This document shows positions 27,101-35,358 of a stretch of DNA of 41,632 nt, in pieces. The notes below the pieces were generated by a model. The model was not told where the DNA came from. It was given only the letters and a program-made list of their open reading frames with translations, and made no database searches. The translations under genes were made by a program, and so were the position numbers. The stretch comes from Rufibacter ruber. Lineage in GTDB: Bacteria; Bacteroidota; Bacteroidia; Cytophagales; Hymenobacteraceae. Within the stretch, counting starts at the first letter, position 1, and every line of letters starts with the position of its first letter. The stretch covers positions 1-41,632 of the forward strand of contig NZ_LRMM01000042.1 in assembly GCF_001647275.1 (NCBI RefSeq). Reading direction: 5' to 3'.

Positions 27101-29153
27101 AAGGTTTACCTACTTCTTGAAATCCAAAATCAGGCCCTCTTTTTGTATTACCTAAGTTTGAAAAATATACTGTCTGAGGTGTGGCGCAAATATTTTGCAT
27201 CTGGCTCATCAGGTCTGGAGGAACCAGTTGTTTGACTGTAAATCTCCCTACACCTACTTCAAGCCTATATTCTCCCTTTTCATTCGTTACCGCATACCTG
27301 GGGCCAGGTTCTGCACTTACTATAATTCCGGCTAAACTATATTCAAGTTCTCCTTTATTGCAATCATTATTTGCGTCAACATAGATCTTACCTGTTATAT
27401 AATTAGGGAGAGAAATATCTTTGTAAGTGAAAATGGCAAGGGTACCGTCTGTTTCACGGGTTACATACGTGTTGCCTGTCTTGTTAGGTGTGATGCTACC
27501 TTTTTCTTCGGAAACCTCTTTCTGCAGCTGGCCAGAGGAGCTAAATATTCTATAAAGCCCCAGTCTTTTATTTATATGCCTAAAAGCAATGTACACTTTT
27601 CCAGCATTATCTACACCAAAATTGATTGGGTGAACGTCTGGTGCCACTTCTCCAGTGTAATATTCAAGCACTTTCTCACCAGAGGGGGTAAATTTCTTTA
27701 TTCTAGAATCTGGCCAGCTCAATGTATAGGCATTTCCTTGGCCATCAAACTCTAATAAGTTAATATTATTTAAGATCTCTGACCAAGGGCCTCTGGTACC
27801 TAGGGGTTCAAGTAAAACTCCTTCTGGGTTTATTTGTTGAATTAGTTTACTCTCTAAATCATGCACTCTGATAATACCTGCGTGGTTCACTGAAATGCCG
27901 CCAGGGTAAAATATTCTATCATTTACATTCGTGCTTAAGTTTATCTTGAAACTCTTGAGAAAACTACCGCTGCTGCTAAACTTTTGAATGCGTAGGGAAT
28001 TTTCTTTGTGTTCAAGATGGTATATATTCCCTGAATTGTCTACCGCAAGGTGATTGGTCGTAGAATAATACTCATCATTAGGGAAAATATTTGCTTTTAT
28101 TTTTAAAAGGAGATTACCAGTAGCATCATATTTGAGTATTTCCATCCTGTTGTTTTCATAGACATATAGATTGCCCTGCTGATCAAATGTTGGTATAAAA
28201 AAACTCTTTTTAAATTGAAAGGTCTGTAGCAAATCTCCGGAAGGGGAAAATTTTTTAAAGTAAGATTTAGACTGGCCAGATGAAGGTGTTGGTCTACCGT
28301 CTAGCAAATAAAGATTGCCGGTTTCGTCTAAGGCCAATTTTAAATGTGGCCCCACTAAAAGATCCTCATTATTACCAGTATGGTGAATGGGTTTAATGAA
28401 CACTCCATTACTGTCAAACTGTAGTATTTTTTTGTTGAAAATTAAGTAAATGCCCCCAAATTTGCCTACTGCCAATGAAAGCCCTCCAGTATTTGCTTGG
28501 CCCCACCCATTTTGGTCAAAAGAGAAAGATCCCAATACATCACCATTTGGTGAAAATTTGTGCACAAGCTTTTCCACATCATCAAGCACATATAGATTTT
28601 GTTGTGCGTCAAAACCTATATCAGCAACAGCGCCTAATGTTCCCCCCGTTGCAATTGAATTCCCAATTTGCTGAATTAAGGTACCACTCTGATTAAATTT
28701 GAGGACGGTATTTTTGGTTTTATCAGCTATAAAGACATTTTTTTGTTCATCAATGATTATTGAACCTATGCTCAATATTCCTCCTGTATTAGTACTTGAT
28801 GAACCAAATGTCTGTTGTGGTTGGCCATCTATGCTAAATTTGGTGACGCAGTTACATGATAAATCAGCTGCATATATATCACCAGCATTGTCAAGTGCAA
28901 TGGATGCATTATTTGTTAGCGGGCTATTTTTACCAATATCAATTCTCTCAAGAACTTTGCCCGTATTATTTAAAACAGTAACACTAAATGGCTCTAAAAT
29001 GTATAGGTTGCCTGCTTTGTCAATGGCTATATCATGCGGGGTGCTTATAGTTGTACTAATGATGCTCTCTTTCTGAAAATCAAAGTCTTGGGAAAAGGTT
29101 AGGTGAAAGTGGAATAGCAGAGCTAAAAGGAGAAGATATCTTTGCATCATCAA
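24177..29153 (-). CDS. Giant secreted NHL/TIG protein with type IX sorting domain
   Basis: The 1658-residue protein has a signal peptide (LLLLALLFHFHLTFSQ), NHL/beta-propeller repeats over about 30-530 (repeated DNAGNIY and DKAGNLY-type strands), and an SdrD/carboxypeptidase-like domain (YITGKIYVDANNDCNKG) near 585-650. A DUF11-like region (YTIRFQNTGNDVAYKVVVVDTL) follows, then six IPT/TIG repeats (for example ITAITPNEAVPGEVVTITG). A type A Por secretion C-terminal domain (VYPNPSTGKFIVDF to KVLKRISIL) ends it. It is likely exported and anchored by the type IX system as an adhesin or matrix protein. No link to RNA repair is visible, although it sits between rtcB and the WYL gene. Three consecutive ATGs occur at the start. 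Confidence 0.88.
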   Translation of the reverse strand: MMMQRYLLLLALLFHFHLTFSQDFDFQKESIISTTISTPHDIAIDKAGNLYILEPFSVTVLNNTGKVLERIDIGKNSPLTNNASIALDNAGDIYAADLSCNCVTKFSIDGQPQQTFGSSSTNTGGILSIGSIIIDEQKNVFIADKTKNTVLKFNQSGTLIQQIGNSIATGGTLGAVADIGFDAQQNLYVLDDVEKLVHKFSPNGDVLGSFSFDQNGWGQANTGGLSLAVGKFGGIYLIFNKKILQFDSNGVFIKPIHHTGNNEDLLVGPHLKLALDETGNLYLLDGRPTPSSGQSKSYFKKFSPSGDLLQTFQFKKSFFIPTFDQQGNLYVYENNRMEILKYDATGNLLLKIKANIFPNDEYYSTTNHLAVDNSGNIYHLEHKENSLRIQKFSSSGSFLKSFKINLSTNVNDRIFYPGGISVNHAGIIRVHDLESKLIQQINPEGVLLEPLGTRGPWSEILNNINLLEFDGQGNAYTLSWPDSRIKKFTPSGEKVLEYYTGEVAPDVHPINFGVDNAGKVYIAFRHINKRLGLYRIFSSSGQLQKEVSEEKGSITPNKTGNTYVTRETDGTLAIFTYKDISLPNYITGKIYVDANNDCNKGELEYSLAGIIVSAEPGPRYAVTNEKGEYRLEVGVGRFTVKQLVPPDLMSQMQNICATPQTVYFSNLGNTKRGPDFGFQEVGKPFLTVNITSNRRRRCMENLTTVTYANKGFATAYQAKVTVQLPPQIHFISASIPHYIDAKGNYVFLVGDLNPNQSGTIFIRDKVSCDDPSIRGLTVCTKVWITPNNIYSPKPHWDNSYMGVLGKVTQEGQARFVISNKGVANMSDSLTYRVYQNLALSLTGKYKLATGDSLVLRFQTDSRVVRVEADQPQGHPHKTIASANLEMQKANVTGLPDVAMLAYQPDESEPEIAEECLPITDSFDPNDKQVVPVGLTPERYTPTNAPLKYTIRFQNTGNDVAYKVVVVDTLSSDLDLSTFKIGAVSHPYRLTVSGKERPILTFTFNNIMLPDSGTNQAGSNGAIQFSIKPKADLPEKHLIENYADIFFDFNEPVRTNTTQNRIYDLPPVIADQQLKASEIVASPAISSFSPIQSRIGTPVTITGKNFSAVAAENKVAFNGIAAQVLWASATEIKAIVPATAVSGKIKVVTPDGAVSSLEEFTVYQKPTITAITPNEAVPGEVVTITGNHFSPEARQDTVTFNGVAATVQEATLTYLKVQVPEAALKGKVEVKTLGGKVESQELFMVWHHPELSSFSPRAGKFGAEVLLTGSKFAPTAAGNQVFFNQIKAEVLESTGTTLKVKVPTGASSGKIKVVTENGNGSSTTNFTVYQPPILTRFAPAEGIIGAEVTLEGNHLTSELVESVMLGTLTCEILSIGANAVTIKIPTGAGSNKFIIQTKGGQVTSVGTYQVWPPPVISGFNLNRQRVGGNLSLQGTNFAPTAQRNTVNFNSLSAEVLQASESQLLVRVPAGATSGTVKVTTPGGTASKAFEVIPAPILTQILPAQGSVGTVVELKGDHFNTFGEQDTVMFGSIKALILSASETVLKVRVPRGATTGNVMVAGLGGRDTKSFTVEELTPDQSIQVYPNPSTGKFIVDFIKADFDVQSVKVFDSTGKQVYQTAVATTQTGQIEVNLQHHQAGLYLLIIETQRGKVLKRISIL

Positions 29154-29476
29154 AGTGTTATATAATTATCAAAATATATAAAGCTAGTATTTAAAGAAAG
29201 AGGTGTCTCCCTAAGTGAAAGAATGCTTTGGCTTTTAAATTTCAGTGAAAAGTCTCCCAAAATAAAAATCCCAAAATCTTATTAACATAGAGTTTATCAC
29301 TTCCTAGTAAAGATATATGATTTTAATCAGGTTACTGTAACTCATTTAGTTAAATATAAGCTCGTATTCTGGGTAAGGTTTGCTTATGATTTATATTGGG
29401 CCTCCAGTGCACGTAGTCTTTGTTGAAATTGCTTTCCCCTTGTTTGACCTTTTAATTATACATAGGAAAGCGGATA
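29154..29476. other. Divergent intergenic region, giant gene and WYL gene
   Basis: AT-rich leader with no coding potential. It must hold the promoter of the minus-strand giant gene, but no clear TTG-N19-TAnnTTTG match was found by eye. The WYL operator lies at its far end. Confidence 0.4.
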
Positions 29477-29519
29477 CTGCGCAGGCTTTTTGCGCCGGAG
29501 AAAGTTTTTTCTAACTTTC
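29477..29519 (+). promoter_or_regulatory. Operator and promoter of the WYL regulator gene
   Basis: Half-sites TGCGCA (29478-29483) and TGCGCC (29491-29496) are spaced as at rsr and rtcB. A Bacteroidetes-type promoter overlaps: TTG at 29490-29492, a 19-bp spacer and TAACTTTC at 29512-29519, ending 16 bp before the ATG. The -33 element lies partly inside the second half-site, so binding there would block RNA polymerase, suggesting autorepression. The motif faces the same plus-strand direction as at rsr and rtcB, so its orientation relative to the gene is reversed. Confidence 0.75.
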
Positions 29520-29535
29520 TTTCAAATATCTTCCC

Positions 29536-31274
29536 ATGCCTGTTAACCGCAACGCCCTCATCCGCTTCAGAACCATTGACAACTGCCTGCGCAACCGCTA
29601 CCGCCGGTGGACCCTGGAGGATTTGATGGAGGCCTGCTCTGAGGCGCTGTATGAATATGAGGGCATAGACAAGGGCGTGAGCCGCCGAACCGTGCAGATG
29701 GATCTGCAGCTCATGCGCAGCGACAAGCTGGGGTACAACGCGCCCATTGTGGTGGTGGACAAAAAGTACTACGCCTATGAAGACCCAGACTACTCCATCA
29801 CCAATATTCCGCTCACCGACCAGGATCTGGGCAAGCTCACCGAGGTGGTGGAGATCCTGCGGCAGTTCAAAGGGTTCAGCCACTTCCATGAACTCAACGG
29901 CATGGTGCAGAAGCTGGAAGACCGCATTATCAGCGCCAAAACCAAACAAGCCCCCATCATTGACCTGGAGAAGAACGAGCACCTGAAAGGCCTGGAGCAC
30001 CTTGATTTTCTTTACCAATCCATCCTGAACAAGAAGGCCATTGCCCTCTCTTACCAGTCCTTCCGGGCGCGGGAGGCCAGTGTGTTTTACTTCCACCCGT
30101 ATTTCCTGAAAGAATACCGCAACCGTTGGTTCCTGATTGGGGTCCGGAAGGAGAACCAGCCGGTGTTGACGCTGGCGCTGGACCGCATCCTGACCGTAGA
30201 GGAGGCCGCTGTGCCCTATGTGGAGAATACCACTCTGAACATTGGCACCTATTTCAAGGACGTGATAGGGGTGACCGTGAGCCCTACGGGGGAGCCGCAG
30301 ACGGTAGAGCTGTATTTCAACGCCGAGACGGCGCCGTATGTGCTCACCAAGCCCCTGCACCACTCGCAGAGGGTGCTGGAGCGCACGGGCAACGGCCTCA
30401 TCATCCAGCTGCAGGTACAGCCCAACTTTGAGCTGGAGCGGGAGATCCTGGGCTTCGGAGACTGTGTGAAGGTGCTGAAACCGGAGCGGCTGCGCCGAAG
30501 GATTCAGGAAAAAATGAGCAACGCCGCCGAGCTGTATGAGAAGGAGCTTCGCTTGATTGAGCTGGAGTCCAGCAAGAAGAAACTGCTGCGCAGCGGCACC
30601 GCCATCCTGGATGGCCTCTACACCCAGAAAGAGGTGGAGCACCTGCTGTCTGTCATCAACCGCGCCACCCAGGACACCGGCCGCTTCAGGAGAACCGGGG
30701 ATCTGTTCGCCATCAGGGGGCTGTTGCAGGAGATCCCCAAGCTGAAAGCGGTGCTCTTCAACCACAACCTCTGCTCTCTGGTGAAAGAGGCCTTCGGGGA
30801 GAACTACTTCCTCACCAAGGCCATCTACTTTGACAAACCTCCCCAGTCTAACTGGTACGTGACCTGGCACCAGGATGTGCCCATCAATGTTCGGGAGAAA
30901 GTGGAAACCAACGGGTTCAAAGGCTGGACCAACAAGGCCGGACTTATCAGTGTGGTTCCGCCAATAGAGTACCTGCAGAAAGCGTTCACGGTGCGCCTTC
31001 ACCTGGATGACACCGATGAGAAGAACGGCGCGCTGCGGGTGATCCCCAAGACCCATTTCAGCATCCTGTCTAACCAAGAGATGGCGCACCTGCGCGAAAC
31101 CAGTGAAAGCAAATGCTGCCGTGTCTTGCGCGGCGGGGTACACCTCATGAAACCGCTCACCTGCATGCCTCCTCCAAGACCGAGGATGACCGGCACCGCC
31201 GGGTGATCCACCTGGAGTTTAACTGCCTGGAGCTGCCCAACGGCCTGGAGTGGCTGGAGCGGGAGAGTTTCTAG
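29536..31274 (+). CDS. HTH-WYL regulator fused to phytanoyl-CoA dioxygenase-like domain (one-base frameshift)
   Basis: The N terminus (about 1-75) is a DeoR-like winged helix (RRTVQMDLQLMRSD). A WYL ligand-sensing domain covers about 150-320, with RNRWFLIGVR at the WYL position. From about 345 the chain continues in frame into a PhyH-type Fe(II)/2-oxoglutarate dioxygenase (LLRSGTAILDGLYTQKEV), with TWHQDVP giving iron ligands His 445 and Asp 447. As given the frame breaks at about 31160 and ends at 31206, losing the distal His. One extra C restores LHASSKTEDDRHRRVIHLEF and a stop at 31272-31274 for 579 residues. WYL regulators are known to sense nucleic-acid or nucleotide signals in repair and defence systems. 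The fusion is unusual; a lost stop between two genes is the alternative. Confidence 0.82.
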
Positions 31275-31537
31275 GTGGTATATTGAGCCTCTCTGAAGTA
31301 GAAAAGCCAACCCACTCCCTAATTTCTGTCATCTGCAATTTTTTCTGTACTCCTTTTTTGCAGCGGTTGGTTTGAGCAAAACAACCTAATTGAAGGAGGA
31401 TCTCTATAATCAGGCCAAAGGAAAGCGAAGCAAATTATTATGCTGCCATTTTCTCCAGTGTGTCACTTGCCAGGGCGCACTGTGAATTTATTTCTGAGCT
31501 GTCCTTTTTTTAGAGAGTCAGATAATACCAATGATAG

Positions 31538-31721
31538 TGAGCCTGTTTAGTGTTTTCTGATCATTGGCGCAAGTGTCTGCTTTTTGTAGCCTTTTGAAGT
31601 TTTTTGCCTCTGTTTCTGGCCTGTTTTCGCAAAAGAAGAGCCAAAACAGCGATACAAGCGGGTGCTGGCGCCAGTACAGAAGCTGTCTAAAGCTCATTTT
31701 TGGAAATGCTAAACAGGCTCA
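31538..31721. repeat. Segment bounded by 13-bp perfect inverted repeats
   Basis: TGAGCCTGTTTAG at the left and its exact complement at the right enclose 158 bp. No target duplication or coding sequence was seen. It may be a small non-autonomous element; chance is not excluded. Confidence 0.35.
31610..31649. repeat. Dispersed palindrome, copy 9 (degenerate)
   Basis: Arms CTGTTTCTGGCCTGTTTTCG and AAAAG.AGAGCCAAAACAG. Confidence 0.55.
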
Positions 31722-31906
31722 GTATAAGACGGTTTTTGGTGAGTTATTTTCTGCTGAAAGAAAGAAGTGCCAGAGCAGGTCTTTAGCAGTAAATGAGTGC
31801 ATCTAAGTAAAGGGTCATGCCGTTAAACGGTGCAGGTCTGGATGTAAAATCTCGGCGGCAGGGTTGGAAAGAATCATACAGGCCAGTATTCATCCCTTAA
31901 AAGAAG

Positions 31907-32812
31907 ATGCACATGAAATGGCAAGGCAGAAGAAACAGTAGCAATATAGAAGACCGGAGAGGACAGGCTGGAGGCGGTTTAGGCGGCGGCAGAGGCATGA
32001 ATCCCATGCTGCTCGTTTCCTTGTTCCGGCTGCTTTTCTCAAAAGCAGGGTTGGTGATTGTAGCAGTGCTGGCGGTGGTTTTCTTTCTAACCGGAACCAA
32101 CCCCATCGCCTTCCTGCAGCAGTTTGTGGGCGGGGAACCGCAGTATGCCCAAACTTCTACAGACCAGCGCAATCCAGAAGAGCAGGCGTTGGCTGAACAG
32201 ACTGGCATTGTACTGGCAGACACTGAAGATGTTTGGAATAAGCTGTTGCAAGGGTACCGAGAGCCTACGCTGGTGCTGTTTTCCGGGCAGATAAACTCCG
32301 CCTGCGGGCTCGCCTCTTCGGCCTCCGGCCCATTTTATTGCCCCGGCGATGAGAAACTATACATAGATTTGAGCTTTTTTGGCGAAATGGAACACCAACT
32401 TGGGGCTGCCGGAGATTTTGCGCAAGCGTACGTGGTAGGCCATGAAGTTGGCCACCATGTGCAGAAGCTGACCGGGACTATGGAGCAGGTAAACGCCATG
32501 CGCGGCCAACTGTCAGAAGTAGAATTCAATAAACTCATGGTAAGAGTAGAGCTCCAGGCCGATTTCTATGCCGGGGTGTGGGCGCATCATACCCAGCGCG
32601 CCACCGGGTTTATGGAGCCGGGTGATCTGGAAGAAGCCTTGAACGCGGCTAGTGCCATTGGTGATGACCGCCTGCAGAAACGGTCAACCGGAAGGGTGGT
32701 GCCAGATTTCTTCACACACGGTACTTCGGCCCAACGGGTTAGGTGGTTCAAAAAAGGTTTTGAGACCGGCGATGTCTCACAGGGTGATACGTTTAATGCA
32801 GCTGTTTTATAA
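31907..32812 (+). CDS. Neutral zinc metallopeptidase of the YpfJ family
   Basis: Membrane-anchored putative metallopeptidase. The N terminus is rich in Gly and Arg (RRGQAGGGLGGGRGMNP), as usual for the family. One transmembrane helix lies at about 46-63. The zinc motif HEVGHH is at about 179-184, with ELQADFYAG downstream as the likely third-ligand region. The 301-residue length is normal. The start could also be ATG 31913 (MKWQGRR). Family members are widespread and their substrates are not known. It stands alone between non-coding gaps. Confidence 0.9.
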   Translation: MHMKWQGRRNSSNIEDRRGQAGGGLGGGRGMNPMLLVSLFRLLFSKAGLVIVAVLAVVFFLTGTNPIAFLQQFVGGEPQYAQTSTDQRNPEEQALAEQTGIVLADTEDVWNKLLQGYREPTLVLFSGQINSACGLASSASGPFYCPGDEKLYIDLSFFGEMEHQLGAAGDFAQAYVVGHEVGHHVQKLTGTMEQVNAMRGQLSEVEFNKLMVRVELQADFYAGVWAHHTQRATGFMEPGDLEEALNAASAIGDDRLQKRSTGRVVPDFFTHGTSAQRVRWFKKGFETGDVSQGDTFNAAVL

Positions 32813-33251
32813 TACAGATGAAGCGAGGATGTTTGATTTTTAGGAGGAAGTAAACAGGGGAGGGGTAAATAATTCAGGGAACTCTGCTGAATCACGCCCC
32901 TGTAAGTCTCGGGGCTATACTAGCTGTAATATTTTTTGCGAGAATGAAAACCGCTCTGTTGCTGCAGTAAGGTTTTTAGTAAACTCTGTAATAAGAGTAT
33001 TGAGCCGTTTATTGAAAGATTAATTCTATTGCTTTTTCCCTATTTTGAAGAGCAACCCGGGTTAGGCAAATATCTGTAATAAGGAACAGGACATGTGTAG
33101 AACTAAACCTTTAGTGATTTTTAAAATTGTAGAATCTTAGTGAAACGTGATCATTCGGTTTCATTTTTGGGAAAGCAATGTAATTGGAGCCTTATGGGAA
33201 TTAGGGCTTAGCAGGGGCTAAATAGTAATTGCAGATAATAACTTTTAAACA
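32813..33251. other. Non-coding gap
   Basis: No supported gene, repeat or terminator was recognised. It carries stop codons in all frames read. It may contain the promoter of the small gene that follows. Confidence 0.4.
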
Positions 33252-33413
33252 ATGAGTACCAGATCAGGAGACCAACAGAAGAAGCAGCGCCAAAAGGAGT
33301 TCCGGGAAAGGAAAGAGCATCAGGAGTTACTGAAAGCAGAGGCAAAGAAAGCAAAACGCAATTCCTCAATAGCGGAGGAGGAAATTGACAGGAAGCCCCA
33401 TGATCAAGATTAA
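33252..33413 (+). CDS. Small highly charged hypothetical protein (53 residues)
   Basis: ATG at 33252 leads to MSTRSGDQQKKQRQKEFRE, then a Lys/Glu/Ala-rich helix (LLKAEAKKAKR) and DQD before the stop. It is hydrophilic with no membrane segment, likely one long helix. No domain is recognised. The coherent composition and uninterrupted frame suggest a real gene, and a terminator follows 120 bp later. Nucleic-acid or ribosome binding is possible from its charge but not shown. Confidence 0.5.
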   Translation: MSTRSGDQQKKQRQKEFRERKEHQELLKAEAKKAKRNSSIAEEEIDRKPHDQD

Positions 33414-33502
33414 TGTAGAAGGCATGGAGAGCTGGCGGTGCTGGTATTGCCTCTGGACTATTTTCTGGCATTACAACCGGTAGGGCATGGACACCTCAGC
33501 AG

Positions 33503-33528
33503 TTGGGCTGCATCTGGAAGATGCCCAA
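33503..33528. other. Hairpin downstream of the small gene
   Basis: TTGGGC.GCATCT pairs with AGATGCCCAA around GGA with one bulge. No T run follows directly. It could be a 3' structure of the small gene transcript. Confidence 0.35.
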
Positions 33529-33535
33529 TCTGCAA

Positions 33536-33573
33536 GAAAAAAGCCCCTCAGATTGAGCTGAGGGGCTTTTTTG
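33536..33573. terminator. Bidirectional intrinsic terminator
   Basis: AAGCCCCTCA (33541-33550) pairs with TGAGGGGCTT (33559-33568), with A and T runs on either side. On the minus strand it starts directly after tRNA-Glu; on the plus strand it can end the small gene transcript. Confidence 0.9.
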
Positions 33574-33645
33574 TAGTCCGTAGGGGAATCGAACCCCTGT
33601 TACCAGAATGAAAATCTGGTGTCCTAACCCCTAGACGAACGGACC
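33574..33645 (-). tRNA. tRNA-Glu (anticodon TTC)
   Basis: On the minus strand the acceptor GGTCCGT pairs with ACGGACT. The D arm is GTCTAGGGGTTAGGAC, the anticodon stem CCAGA/TCTGG encloses loop TTTTCAT with anticodon TTC, and the T arm has loop TTCGATT. CCA is not encoded. A terminator follows immediately. This is a complete ordinary tRNA, unlike the permuted mimics at 56-944. Confidence 0.97.
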
Positions 33646-34271
33646 ATCTTTCGGTTTTGATGGTGCAAATATAGAAGGCTGTTTTTTATTTGCCAAATAG
33701 TGAGTAAAAAAATATTCTGCCTCAGCCTCTGTACAGGTAGCTGTGTCTTTAAAAGCCTTGAAAAGCAATAATTTGCAAACGGATGATTTTTTCAAAAAAA
33801 ATCTGTTTTCAGGCTGTTTTCGTAAAAACAGCCTGAAAACAGAAGGTACAGATGATTGGGGGCGGTCTGCAAAATGTGCTGGAACAGAGTTGGCATGATC
33901 CTGAGTCTGATCCAGCCCCTGAACTCCCTTTATATTAAAGCAGCGCCAAACAGTTGAAGATTTCTTGCTGGTTTTCTTATCTTATGGGTGTTATCCTACA
34001 AGGTTGACCAGACCAGAGGAGTTATTTATTCTGCATAAATGAAAGTAAATTACCATAAGCGAGAGCTGCGGCAATGGTATGTTGGCGCAAGTTCAGAATG
34101 GTTTTTGGCGCTAAAAACGGGCATCAGAAGAACCTGATATGGCGGTTGCCTTGCATCATAGCGCTGCTATGCTGCTCTAAAAGCGCACGCCAGAACCTTT
34201 TGCTCCTCACGTTGGCCTGTACAATCTACATGTACTCATGTCCTTAGCGCAGAAATATAAACCATAAGCAA
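33646..34271. other. Non-coding gap with a dispersed palindrome
   Basis: No supported gene. It holds palindrome copy 10 and AT-rich sequence upstream of the tRNA, where its promoter should lie, and the leader of the reductase gene at 34272. Confidence 0.45.
33802..33844. repeat. Dispersed palindrome, copy 10
   Basis: Nearly perfect: TCTGTTTTCAGGCTGTTTT is mirrored to AGAA, with a CGT centre. Confidence 0.78.
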
Positions 34272-35258
34272 ATGCGGGTAGCCTACCAGGAACTAGAAAA
34301 ACAATTCAGGCGGGTGTTGCTGAAAAACGGATTTCCGGCGGAAAAAGCGGAGCTCTGCGCCCGCATCTTCGCAGAGAATAGCCGGGACGGTGTGTACTCC
34401 CATGGGGTGAACCGCTTCCCGGTGTTTGTGCAGATGGTGCAGGAGGGATGGGTGTTGCCTTCGGCAGAGCCGGAAAAAGTGAGTGCCATGGGAGTACTGG
34501 AGCAGTGGGACGGGCATCTGGCACCTGGAATGTATACGGCCACACTAGCCATGCAACGCGCCATAGACCTGGCCAAAGCCAATGGGATAGGAGCTGTTGC
34601 TGTCAAGCATTCCAACCACTGGATGCGCGGCGGCACCTATGGCTGGCAAGCCGCCGAAGCCGGTTGCATTGGCATTTGCATGACCAACACCATTGCCAAC
34701 ATGCCCCCTTGGGGCGGAACGGAGCCAACGCTGGGCAATAATCCAGTAGTGATAGCGGTGCCCCGAGCCGGTGGTCATGTAGTGCTGGACATGGCCATGA
34801 CCCAGTATTCCTTTGGAAAGCTTCAGGAGTATAGCTTACAAGAAGAGCAGCTTCCTTACAGTGGCGGCTTTAACAACTCTGGAGAGCTTTCCCAAGATCC
34901 AGACGAAATCAGAGCTTCCGGCAGAGCTTTGCCCATTGGCCTTTGGAAAGGGGCCGGCTTGTCTTTGGTCATTGATCTGTTGGTGGCTTCATTGAGCGGT
35001 GGACGCACAGTTGCCCAAATCTCAGAAGCGGCGCAGGAGGCAGGCGTTTCACAGTTTTTCCTGTGCATCAAGGCAGATCAGATGGATCCCGAAATCAGTA
35101 ACCGTGTAATTGCCTTTGCGAAGAGCAGTGCCTTGGCAGAAGAGGGCAAAGACATAAGATACCCCGGCGAAAGGACCTTGGCCACCCGCCACAGAAATGA
35201 GCAGGAAGGAGTTCCCGTCAACGAAGAGATTTGGCAACAGCTAACAAAAAATATGTAG
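34272..35258 (+). CDS. 2,3-diketo-L-gulonate reductase homologue (malate/L-lactate dehydrogenase family)
   Basis: NAD(P)H-dependent reductase of the Ldh_2 family. Its sequence follows E. coli YiaK/DlgD closely from end to end: DGVYSHGVNRFPVFVQ, LEQWDGHLAPG, AVKHSNHWMRGGTYGWQAAEAG, TNTIANMPPWGG, PIGLWKGAGLSLVIDL. His in SNHWMRGG is the likely catalytic His. The 328-residue length matches. The E. coli enzyme works in L-ascorbate/diketogulonate use, but no other genes of that pathway are nearby, so the physiological substrate here is uncertain. The ATG at 34272 is the natural start. Confidence 0.9.
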   Translation: MRVAYQELEKQFRRVLLKNGFPAEKAELCARIFAENSRDGVYSHGVNRFPVFVQMVQEGWVLPSAEPEKVSAMGVLEQWDGHLAPGMYTATLAMQRAIDLAKANGIGAVAVKHSNHWMRGGTYGWQAAEAGCIGICMTNTIANMPPWGGTEPTLGNNPVVIAVPRAGGHVVLDMAMTQYSFGKLQEYSLQEEQLPYSGGFNNSGELSQDPDEIRASGRALPIGLWKGAGLSLVIDLLVASLSGGRTVAQISEAAQEAGVSQFFLCIKADQMDPEISNRVIAFAKSSALAEEGKDIRYPGERTLATRHRNEQEGVPVNEEIWQQLTKNM

Positions 35259-35290
35259 GAGAAGCCAGGTGTGTGTTGTGGCATCCGGTT

Positions 35291-35333
35291 TGCGTTTTTG
35301 GCTTGTTTTCTGAAAAATAGGCCAAAAACAGAT
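35291..35333. repeat. Dispersed palindrome, copy 11
   Basis: Arms TGCGTTTTTGGCTTGTTTTC and GAAAAATAGGCCAAAAACAGA, 32 bp after the reductase stop codon. Confidence 0.75.
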
Positions 35334-35358
35334 ACCTTGCTTTTCCATTGATGCAAGC

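Larger units (their letters stand above)
31275..31906. other. Non-coding gap with inverted repeat
   Basis: No supported gene. It contains a dispersed palindrome (31610-31649) inside a 184-bp segment bounded by perfect 13-bp inverted repeats, TGAGCCTGTTTAG (31538-31550) and its complement (31709-31721). A reading frame at 31564-31806 crosses these repeats and has no family signature. Confidence 0.45.

Noticed and set aside
29452-31143. 563-codon frame antisense to the WYL-dioxygenase gene
   Set aside because: Shadow of a GC-rich coding strand: composition is low in family-like motifs, while the plus strand reads as clear WYL and PhyH domains.
31150-31206. The WYL-dioxygenase gene as a true pseudogene
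   Set aside because: Sequence after the break remains a well-conserved dioxygenase C terminus, and three other genes show the same kind of single G/C loss, so an error is likelier.
31564-31806. 80-codon frame in the gap after the WYL gene
   Set aside because: It spans a dispersed palindrome and one arm of an inverted repeat, with no recognisable family.
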